Origin: Melioribacteraceae bacterium
GTDB taxonomy: Bacteria > Bacteroidota > Ignavibacteria > Ignavibacteriales > Melioribacteraceae
Length of the DNA: 11,737 nt
Reading direction: 5' to 3'
NCBI GenBank assembly: GCA_026987055.1
Contig: JALSNL010000255.1
Coordinates: 1-11,737, forward strand
A model generated the notes under the pieces. That model made no database searches, was not told the DNA's origin, and saw only the letters and a program-made list of their open reading frames with translations. The position numbers were made by a program, and so were the translations under genes. Below, piece after piece: positions 1 to 5,617 of this stretch. How positions within the stretch are numbered: position 1 is the stretch's first letter; each line of letters starts with the position of its first letter.

Positions 1-146
1 GCATGTACAAGAAAGGTAAAAAAGATGGAAATTTCTATTCTTATTACAAAAATAATTACCTAAAAAGAAAAGCTGTTTTTGAAAATGATTCTTTAATATC
101 AGAAATAAAATACAATGAAAAAGGATTGGAAATAAAAAATAAATAA
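1..146 (+). CDS. MORN/YwqK-like repeat protein, C-terminal fragment
   Basis: This is the 3' end of a gene that begins before the window. The open frame (first full codon at position 3) gives about 47 residues and stops at TAA 144-146. The peptide contains a KKGKKDGNFYSYYKNN segment followed by KRKAVFENDSLI. This fits the G-x-x-DG-x-W/F-x-x-Y-x-x-N-G-x-L pattern of MORN-variant repeats in YwqK-type proteins, which are common as multi-repeat, often lipoprotein or exported, proteins in Bacteroidota relatives. Here the usual NG turn is NN and the last repeat looks degenerate. Function cannot be inferred from one repeat. The ATG at position 3 is unlikely to be the real start because the repeat is already under way there. 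The gene converges on the next one with a 72-bp gap. Confidence 0.65.
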   Translation, partial: MYKKGKKDGNFYSYYKNNYLKRKAVFENDSLISEIKYNEKGLEIKNK

Positions 147-198
147 CCTTGTCATGGTCTAAAATAATAGTTCGATTCTTTTTTTTGAAAAAAACTTT

Positions 199-238
199 TA
201 ATTTCTAATTTCTAATTTCTAATTTCTAATTTCTAATT
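199..238. repeat. Heptanucleotide tandem repeat, about 5.7 copies
   Basis: Five exact copies of the 7-bp unit TAATTTC run from 199 to 233, followed by a partial copy TAATT (234-238). On the minus strand the unit reads GAAATTA. The repeat overlaps the 3' end of the minus-strand gene at 219-1184, which takes its last five residues (LEIRN) and its TAG stop from it. Because 7 is not a multiple of 3, the array supplies a minus-strand TAG in every frame within three units. Copy number beyond the first three units therefore cannot change the protein. An AT-only stretch (T-run then A-run, about 179-195) lies just outside it. Confidence 0.9.
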
Positions 239-1184
239 GATAAGGTAGTTTGTTGGTTTTTCGTAATTGTTCCAATTCATCTTTTTTGAAATTTATTCGC
301 GTGAACTGAGAAGAAATTTCTTTGTCAGTAGTAACATTTTCTTCTTTGTCAATCTTTATAATTTTTGCCGAAGGATATTTCCACGTTCCGCTAACAAGCT
401 TGGGCAAGTTTGCTTTAATAAAATAAATATCACTATTGTTTGTTTGTGCATCCAAAATAATTTGGTTGTCTCCGACTTTTTTATTTAGTATTATTTTGTT
501 TGTTTTCAAGTCTAACTCAAAAACTTTTTTATTTGTAAATCCGACAAATGAATTGTTGTTTGAATCAAAAAATCCTTTTTCAAAGCGGATAGGAAATTCT
601 TTTGTTGTATTAGCGGTTAAGTTTATTATCAAAGTTTTTACTAGAACATTATTTTCTTGCCAATTATACAAAGAAGATGCTAAATTATTTTCGTTTTCCG
701 CTAATACAATTCCGCTAATAATTCCGTCATCAATATTAAAAGTAGATAATTGAGTGCCGGAATTATCAAAAATAATTACTTTGTTTTTATTCTTTTCCGA
801 AATTAGAAGAGCAATTTTTTTGTTGGTCTTGCTATATAAAATTTTATGTTCATCATATAATTTATTTATTAAAGATTTTTCTTGTGTTAAAATTTCTCCG
901 TTGGAATTATAAAACTCAATTACTCCTTCCAAAGCGTGAAGCAGTACAAGATTTCCATTTCTAAAAATAAAAACTTCCGGAACCGAATAGTGCGGGATTA
1001 ATTGTTTCTTTATTTTATAAATTTCTTTTTGATTATCTAAAACCGTAATTGTAAAAATTCTTTCTTCTTCGTAGTTGTTATTGCTAAGCTGCGTCTTAAC
1101 AATAAATTTATTTTGAGCAAACGCAGTAAGTGAAAGCACCACCATTAGTAGCAGTATTTTTGTTAATATATTTTTCATAGTCAT
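219..1184 (-). CDS. Exported protein of unknown function, beta-propeller-like
   Basis: A 321-residue protein of a family I do not recognise. The N-terminus is a good Sec signal peptide: a Lys-containing n-region, a hydrophobic core LLLMVVLSLTAFA at about residues 11-23, and AFA-Q at the likely cleavage site. The mature part is rich in short beta-strand blocks such as VFIFRNGNLVLLH, KKIALLISE and KVIIFDNSGTQLSTF. Repeated VIIFDNSG- and VFELDLKT-like turns recall WD40/NHL-type propeller blades, but no blade motif is clear enough to name a family. There is no lipobox and no T9SS sorting domain, so a periplasmic location is inferred. Two ATGs, residues 1 and 3, are possible starts; upstream there is only an A-rich AAAGAAA. 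The last five residues are encoded by a 7-bp tandem repeat. It lies 87 bp downstream of the T9SS cargo gene on the same strand, so co-transcription is possible. Confidence 0.8.
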   Translation of the reverse strand: MTMKNILTKILLLMVVLSLTAFAQNKFIVKTQLSNNNYEEERIFTITVLDNQKEIYKIKKQLIPHYSVPEVFIFRNGNLVLLHALEGVIEFYNSNGEILTQEKSLINKLYDEHKILYSKTNKKIALLISEKNKNKVIIFDNSGTQLSTFNIDDGIISGIVLAENENNLASSLYNWQENNVLVKTLIINLTANTTKEFPIRFEKGFFDSNNNSFVGFTNKKVFELDLKTNKIILNKKVGDNQIILDAQTNNSDIYFIKANLPKLVSGTWKYPSAKIIKIDKEENVTTDKEISSQFTRINFKKDELEQLRKTNKLPYQLEIRN

Positions 1185-1271
1185 GATATGTTTAATTTCT
1201 TTTGATTTTAAAATATACCTAAACTAGCATTTTGATTATTGACATTTTAGTAAAAACTTGGTCATTTGATA

Positions 1272-3848
1272 CTATTTTAGATATAACATTTTTCGTTTTT
1301 CAATATGGTTTTCTGAGCGTAAAATATAAAAATATACACCGCTAGAAAGTTCTTCGGCATTAAACTCTATGTTATGATATCCTTTATCAAAAACTTTATT
1401 GAAAATAACACTCACTAATTGCCCCAGAGAATTGTAAATAAGTAATTTTATTTTTTCTCTCTTAGGTAATGAAAATTCAATAACTGTACTATTATTAAAT
1501 GGGTTTGGATAGTTTTGCAGTAATAAAAACTTATCCGGTAAAGTAGCAACATTTTCATTTTTTGTGAATTCATAATTCCCATCTTTATAAATTATTTTAG
1601 CCCTATAAACATATTGTTTTTTATTATCTTCAATTTTATCTGAATAGTTATAAGCAATCAGATTTGAATTTAAGTTTTTAGGCAAAAAATTTGTAATTGA
1701 AGTCCAGCTATTTTTTTTAGTCTCTGATTTTTGAATTTCAATTTTATGAATATTTTCTTCAAAAGCTGTTACTAAATTAATTTTTATTTTACTAAAGTCC
1801 TGTTTAACAGTAAAGCTATGTATTTTTATCCGGTTATTTCTTGAAGTGTCTTGATGTGTGTATTTTATTGAATCTGAAATTACAACTCGTCCATTAGAAA
1901 AAATAGTTTCTATTTTATAAAAATAAACGTTTCTAAAGTTTGCAGCTGAATCTACAAAAGTATAAGTGGATAAATTCATAGAATTATTTGTAGCTGAAAA
2001 GCTCTTAATCATTTCCCATTTGTGCGAATTGGCTTCTCTTCTCTTAAATTCAAAATTATTTATATTCTTTTCTTCTTGAGTAATCAATGTTACTTTGATG
2101 TTATCAAAATATTTTTTTGCTGAAAATGATAGTATTTGAACACTATTAAAATTTGACAAAGAATCTAGAACTACAAGACTATCTCTAGGAAGAATATTTT
2201 TAGTTGTATCAAATTTACCGATAGCAATAATCCAATCGGATTTGTAAGGAGCATGCCATTTATAAATATTTTTAGAAAGGAAACCAAAACTGATTTCGTT
2301 GTAATATTTTTTTGTGTCTATGGCAACAACAGGTAATGGTTCTGAAATTTTTTGCAAATTAAAATTTATTTGGTCAGTATTTTCTTTATAAATAATAAAA
2401 TTTGAATTATTAAGATTTTTCAATCCATATCCATTCGTAAATGATGTATCAACAATAAGGTCTGTACGGAATCGCATGTTGAAAACATCCGAATAAGTTT
2501 TTATCCATTCGGGATTGGGAAAAACTTCGGATTTATATTCTGAACGATCTCTTTTAGTATCCGGAGCTTTTTTTAATTGAACACCCCAAATATTTGCAAC
2601 TCCACCAGCCATTGTTGAATGATAAAGACCACGTCTAACTTCTTCCATGGAATAGTCTTTTGCTAGTTTATTTCTTATTCTAAATCTATCTTCGGAAAAA
2701 GAAGGTTTGGAAGGTCTTTTATTAATTGTTTCCAAATATGCTTTATAAGAAGGTTTATGCTGTTCATAACTGGAATAATCCATTTCTTCGGAGAGTTGAT
2801 TTAACTGTTCTTCATAGCTGGGTTGAGCCTTTCCGTTTTTATCTCTGTCCGAATTTCCACCTCCCCTAACTCCTAATAAATGACTATAATTGGAATCAAG
2901 ATGACCATGCATAAATTTGCGCCATTTATTTACATCTGCTGTAGTCGTCCACCGCCAATTATCAAATCCATATTCCATTGTCCAACCGGGAATTGGTCCT
3001 AATCTTGCACATATATAACGCAATAATCTTTTATCTGCTTGTCCATTCAGTCCTCCTTTTAAGTTTTTTGGAGTCCAATGATCAGACTCATCTCCCCATA
3101 ACCATATATGAACCTTTTTGCCTATTTTATGAACTTTTGATAATAAAAGTTCATAAGCTTCAAACACTCTAATATCCGGATTCGGATTATCTCCATAAAT
3201 ATCGATAACTTCATTACTACTAATAGATTCAATATTAAACCAATAAGCAGAACCTGGAATATGAAATCCGTCAAATCCATGTTTTATTAAAAAGGTTTGT
3301 ATATCTTTATCAATTTGTGCTTCGTCTTGATAAAAATACTTTGGTGTAGAATACATAACAAATTGCGGTACATAAACATTTTTTATACTATCTGTTGTTG
3401 TCCAGAGATTTTTATTATTGGTAACAAATCCTTTTGCATGAATATTTTTATTAGGTTCAACAAGTACACTACCGGCAATTCCATTAAGAGTTGAATTTGT
3501 GGAAAAAGAATTAAAAGTCCATAGTCCAACTTCAACTCCTGTAAATCTAAAATTCCATTTATTTTTTAAATTATAAAACATCTCAGTTTTAATTACGGTA
3601 GAAGTTGACTCATTTTTAAATTCTACAACGGCAATTTCATCAAATGGATTTCCTTTTGCTAAACCAATAACTTCAAAATCAACATAGGGCTCCCAAAGGG
3701 TGGTTTTTTTATTAAATTCATCTTCAATAAAATTTTTTTGTGCAAACAAAGAAATTGAAAAAGAAAGAATTAAAAAAAATATCTTAGAAACATTTTGTGA
3801 ACTTTTTTCTTTAGTATCATATTTTATAATTTTAATTTGGTTGTACAT
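1272..3848 (-). CDS. T9SS-exported DUF5060-like / glycoside-hydrolase-like protein
   Basis: 858 residues, probably a secreted or surface carbohydrate-active enzyme. Order: signal peptide (about 1-37, core IFFLILSFSISLFA) after a 20-residue hydrophilic extension. A DUF5060-like beta domain follows (about 44-130), with an LWEPYVDFEV start, a GNPFD turn and W98-RF-GLW. Next is a probable TIM barrel (about 155-430) with IWLWGDESDHW, WTMEYGFDNW and PSFSEDRF. A small beta domain has KSDWIIAIG (about 537-545), resembling the C-terminal module of DUF4038/apiosidase-like hydrolases. Two related Fn3-like domains come next (about 568-665 and 674-770). A T9SS C-terminal domain begins at QNYPNPFN (778-785) and ends in KRKMLYLK. 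By analogy with family position, E292 (acid/base) and E386 (nucleophile) are candidate catalytic residues; this is inference. The start is ATG at 3848, with SD GGAAAG (3853-3858) four bases upstream; no other Met precedes the signal core. The substrate is unknown, and an inactive, binding-only barrel cannot be excluded. Confidence 0.85.
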   Translation of the reverse strand: MYNQIKIIKYDTKEKSSQNVSKIFFLILSFSISLFAQKNFIEDEFNKKTTLWEPYVDFEVIGLAKGNPFDEIAVVEFKNESTSTVIKTEMFYNLKNKWNFRFTGVEVGLWTFNSFSTNSTLNGIAGSVLVEPNKNIHAKGFVTNNKNLWTTTDSIKNVYVPQFVMYSTPKYFYQDEAQIDKDIQTFLIKHGFDGFHIPGSAYWFNIESISSNEVIDIYGDNPNPDIRVFEAYELLLSKVHKIGKKVHIWLWGDESDHWTPKNLKGGLNGQADKRLLRYICARLGPIPGWTMEYGFDNWRWTTTADVNKWRKFMHGHLDSNYSHLLGVRGGGNSDRDKNGKAQPSYEEQLNQLSEEMDYSSYEQHKPSYKAYLETINKRPSKPSFSEDRFRIRNKLAKDYSMEEVRRGLYHSTMAGGVANIWGVQLKKAPDTKRDRSEYKSEVFPNPEWIKTYSDVFNMRFRTDLIVDTSFTNGYGLKNLNNSNFIIYKENTDQINFNLQKISEPLPVVAIDTKKYYNEISFGFLSKNIYKWHAPYKSDWIIAIGKFDTTKNILPRDSLVVLDSLSNFNSVQILSFSAKKYFDNIKVTLITQEEKNINNFEFKRREANSHKWEMIKSFSATNNSMNLSTYTFVDSAANFRNVYFYKIETIFSNGRVVISDSIKYTHQDTSRNNRIKIHSFTVKQDFSKIKINLVTAFEENIHKIEIQKSETKKNSWTSITNFLPKNLNSNLIAYNYSDKIEDNKKQYVYRAKIIYKDGNYEFTKNENVATLPDKFLLLQNYPNPFNNSTVIEFSLPKREKIKLLIYNSLGQLVSVIFNKVFDKGYHNIEFNAEELSSGVYFYILRSENHIEKRKMLYLK
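1539..2141 (-). repeat. Tandem pair of related Fn3-like domains inside the T9SS cargo
   Basis: Two consecutive blocks of about 97 residues (approximately 570-665 and 674-770 of the protein) align along their length. Compare SFSAKKYFDNIKVTLITQEE with SFTVKQDFSKIKINLVTAFE, then NNFEFKRRE with HKIEIQKSE, W-E-M-I-K-S-F with W-T-S-I-T-N-F, and YFYKIETIFSNG with YVYRAKIIYKDG. The duplication is visible only at protein level, so it is old. Such Fn3-like spacers commonly sit between the catalytic part and the T9SS sorting domain and probably act as a stalk. Confidence 0.65.
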
Positions 3849-3897
3849 ATAACTTTCCGGTTTAATTTATTTTTAGCAATAACAGGATGGAATATAT

Positions 3898-3997
3898 TGT
3901 ATCCCCCAATGATATGATACAGAAAAATTGTTTGGACAATTACATGGGAAAGTATTATTCTTAAAACACCGTTACAAAGTAGGTGTTTACATTTTTT
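3898..3997 (+). other. Cluster of three hairpins in a divergent spacer (possible leader or small RNA)
   Basis: The 248-bp gap between the divergent genes at 3848 and 4097 contains three consecutive inverted repeats. The first is TGTATC (3898-3903) with GATACA (3916-3921). The second is AATTGT (3926-3931) with ACAATT (3936-3941) around a 4-base loop. The third is AAACACC (3964-3970) with GGTGTTT (3982-3988), followed by T6. The order ends in a terminator-like element in the plus direction. That would suit an attenuating 5' leader for the amidotransferase gene or a short separate RNA of about 100 nt. I recognise no known riboswitch class. In such AT-rich DNA some of this pairing may be chance. 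Confidence 0.3.
3964..3997 (+). terminator. Intrinsic-terminator-like hairpin with T-run
   Basis: A perfect 7-bp stem AAACACC/GGTGTTT is followed after three bases by TTTTTT (3992-3997). TAC (3973-3975) and GTA (3979-3981) can extend it across a 2-base bulge, closing on an AAA loop. The T-run is on the plus-strand 3' side only, so it would act on plus-strand transcription. No plus-strand gene ends just upstream, since the neighbour is divergent. It would therefore stop either a leader transcript of the gene at 4097 or an unannotated short RNA. Confidence 0.4.
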
Positions 3998-4033
3998 ATT
4001 ATAGCTGGTATAAAAATAATAATTTCTGTGATA

Positions 4034-4066
4034 TTTAGTAGTATGTTTTTTTAATACTTATATTTG
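4034..4066 (+). promoter_or_regulatory. Possible Bacteroidota-type promoter for the amidotransferase gene
   Basis: TATATTTG at 4059-4066 is an exact match to the TAnnTTTG -7 element known from Bacteroidota. A TTTA (4034-4037; consensus TTTG) lies 21 bases upstream, in the usual -33 range. It would give a leader of about 25 nt before the TTG start at 4097. It lies downstream of the hairpin/T-run element, so if it is the only promoter then the hairpins are not part of this mRNA. The sequence is AT-rich and this sigma-factor consensus is not established for Ignavibacteria. Confidence 0.3.
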
Positions 4067-4096
4067 TTGTCTTAAAAAATAAAAAAGAGAAATTAA

Positions 4097-4921
4097 TTGA
4101 AACTTAATGCCACCATCATAGACCTATACGACAATGAACCAAATCAAGGAATGAGATGTCTTCAAGATTTATTAAAAGAAGCAGATAATAGATTTGATGA
4201 TATTAAATTAAAATACGATATTTATGAAACACGTTATAAAAACGAAATCCCTAATTTAGATTATGATATTTATATCTCTTCCGGTGGTCCGGGCTCTCCA
4301 TTTGATGGAATGGGTAAAGAATGGGAAAAGAAATATTTTAATTTATTAGATAAAATATGGACAAACAATCAAAATTCAGCCAATAAAAAAAAATACTTAT
4401 TTTTTATTTGTCACTCTTTTCAAATAATGGTTCGATATTTTGAATTAGGTAAAGTTATTGAAAGAGAGTCTCGTTCTTTTGGAATTGTTCCTGTTCATAA
4501 AACAAATTTTGGTAAGGAAGATAAAATATTAAAAAGCTTACCAAATCCTTTTTTAGCTGCCGATTTCAGAAATTGGCAGGCGATTCAACCTGATAAAAAT
4601 AAATTTAGCGAACTTGATGCTAAGTTATTATGCATAGAAGATTATCACGCACACGATCCTAATTTGGAAAGAGCAATGATGGCAATTAGAATTTCCGATG
4701 AAATTTTTGGAACTCAGTTTCATCCGGAAGCTGATCCGGAAAGTATGTATTATCATTTTAAACAACCCGAAAAACAAAAAGAAGTTATTGAAGAATATGG
4801 GGAAGAAAAATTAAAAATAATGCTTGAAAGGCTTGAAACACCGGATAATATTACACTTACCAGAAATACCGTATTGCCAACTTTTTTGGATAATGCAATA
4901 ATACAGTTAAAAAAACTTTAA
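4097..4921 (+). CDS. Class I glutamine amidotransferase domain protein
   Basis: 274 residues forming a stand-alone triad-type glutamine amidotransferase of the GMP-synthase/GATase1 superfamily. The nucleophile is C105 in FFICHSFQ (the usual G-x-C-x-G-x-Q elbow, here I-C-H-S-F-Q). The rest of the triad is H209 and E211 in GTQFHPEADP. The oxyanion-side loop SSGGPGSP is at 61-68. The full triad predicts glutamine hydrolysis to ammonia, but no synthetase domain or partner is encoded nearby, so the acceptor is unknown. Related Bacteroidota proteins are often labelled GMP synthase without evidence of that reaction; this is not GuaA, which carries an ATP-PPase domain. The start is TTG at 4097: an in-frame TAA abuts it upstream, AAAGAGA (4084-4090) sits 6 bases before it, and the first beta strand (ATIIDLYD) would be lost from the next ATG, M19. 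It ends 2 bp from the convergent neighbour. Confidence 0.9.
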   Translation: MKLNATIIDLYDNEPNQGMRCLQDLLKEADNRFDDIKLKYDIYETRYKNEIPNLDYDIYISSGGPGSPFDGMGKEWEKKYFNLLDKIWTNNQNSANKKKYLFFICHSFQIMVRYFELGKVIERESRSFGIVPVHKTNFGKEDKILKSLPNPFLAADFRNWQAIQPDKNKFSELDAKLLCIEDYHAHDPNLERAMMAIRISDEIFGTQFHPEADPESMYYHFKQPEKQKEVIEEYGEEKLKIMLERLETPDNITLTRNTVLPTFLDNAIIQLKKL

Positions 4922-4923
4922 GT

Positions 4924-5547
4924 TTATATCTGCTTAACAAATTTTCCTGAATTGGGTGGTATTTCTTTAAAGCCCACTTTTTGTAAATATTTTTTATGTG
5001 ATTGAACATTACTTTCGGCATGTATAATTTTATATCCTTTTTCCGTAAAATGTTTTGATTGTGCAAAATAAACAAATCTGGCATTTTTTAAGTCTCTATA
5101 ATCCGGTATTGCATAATCAAGTTCAATAAGAATTTCTGAAGGTGAAATTTCTTTGTAAACAAACAATCCGACCGGAATTAAATTTCTTAGTATAAAAAAA
5201 CTTTTATCATTTTCAATTTCTTCTTCATTAAAATTTGGGAAAAATTGAGTAATATCTTGCCGGTAAAATTCAAGAAATTTTTTAAGTAGTGGACTATTTC
5301 CTTCTTCAAGGGCTAAAAGTGTAAAGTATTCTTTATTTACTTTTGTTTGTACAATATAGTAAATATCAACAAGTGCTATAAATCCGTTTAAAAGAAACAC
5401 AGGGTAGGCATTAACTAATATTCCATACAACGAGAATGTTGCTGCCCCGATTAAATTTATTCTTCTTAAGTAATAAATATTTTTCATCATTAAGGATAAT
5501 GCGACTAATACTGAGCCTATATATCCAATAACTTCTATATAATTCAT
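4924..5547 (-). CDS. YgjV-like membrane protein with C-terminal GNAT-like domain
   Basis: 207 residues. Residues about 3-66 form two or three membrane helices with YgjV-family character (IGYIGSVLVALSLMMKN, then NLIGAATFSLYGILV, then YPVFLLNGFIALVDIYYI). From about 95 onward the protein looks like a GNAT acetyltransferase: FFILRNLIPVGLFVYKE (beta strands), ILIELDYAIPDYRD, then IIHAESNVQSHKKYLQKVGFKEI. The last resembles the N-x-x-A-x-x-L-Y-x-K-x-G-F motif ending GNAT domains. The acetyl-CoA loop (Q/R-x-x-G-x-G/A) is not evident, so catalysis is uncertain; it may be a degenerate fold. Relatives in Bacteroidota are sometimes labelled uroporphyrinogen decarboxylase, which nothing here supports. 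The start ATG at 5547 has AGAAAG about 8 bases upstream, within a small hairpin. It lies 70 bp downstream of the M23 gene on the same strand, so read-through is possible. Confidence 0.8.
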   Translation of the reverse strand: MNYIEVIGYIGSVLVALSLMMKNIYYLRRINLIGAATFSLYGILVNAYPVFLLNGFIALVDIYYIVQTKVNKEYFTLLALEEGNSPLLKKFLEFYRQDITQFFPNFNEEEIENDKSFFILRNLIPVGLFVYKEISPSEILIELDYAIPDYRDLKNARFVYFAQSKHFTEKGYKIIHAESNVQSHKKYLQKVGFKEIPPNSGKFVKQI

Positions 5548-5554
5548 ATTTTTT

Positions 5555-5570
5555 TACTTTCTGTAAAGTA
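5555..5570 (-). promoter_or_regulatory. Small hairpin covering the putative SD of the YgjV-like gene
   Basis: TACTTT (5555-5560) and AAAGTA (5565-5570) form a perfect 6-bp stem with a 4-base loop. On the minus strand the loop and 3' arm contain the only SD-like sequence, AGAAAG, before the ATG at 5547. Pairing could mask the ribosome site. The stem is short and AT-rich, so the effect may be slight. Confidence 0.25.
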
Positions 5571-5617
5571 GTAAGTTAATTTTAAAAGGTATTTATTTTT
5601 TTGAACTGCTTTTGATA

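Noticed and set aside
267..753. Plus-strand open frames opposite the exported-protein gene
   Set aside because: They are antisense shadows: F/I/V-rich composition from a reversed AT-rich gene, no SD and no recognisable domain. The minus-strand frame has a signal peptide.
1210..1217. TATATTTT on the minus strand as a -10/-7 element for the exported-protein gene
   Set aside because: It is one base off consensus with no convincing upstream element; the gene may instead be co-transcribed with the cargo gene 87 bp upstream.
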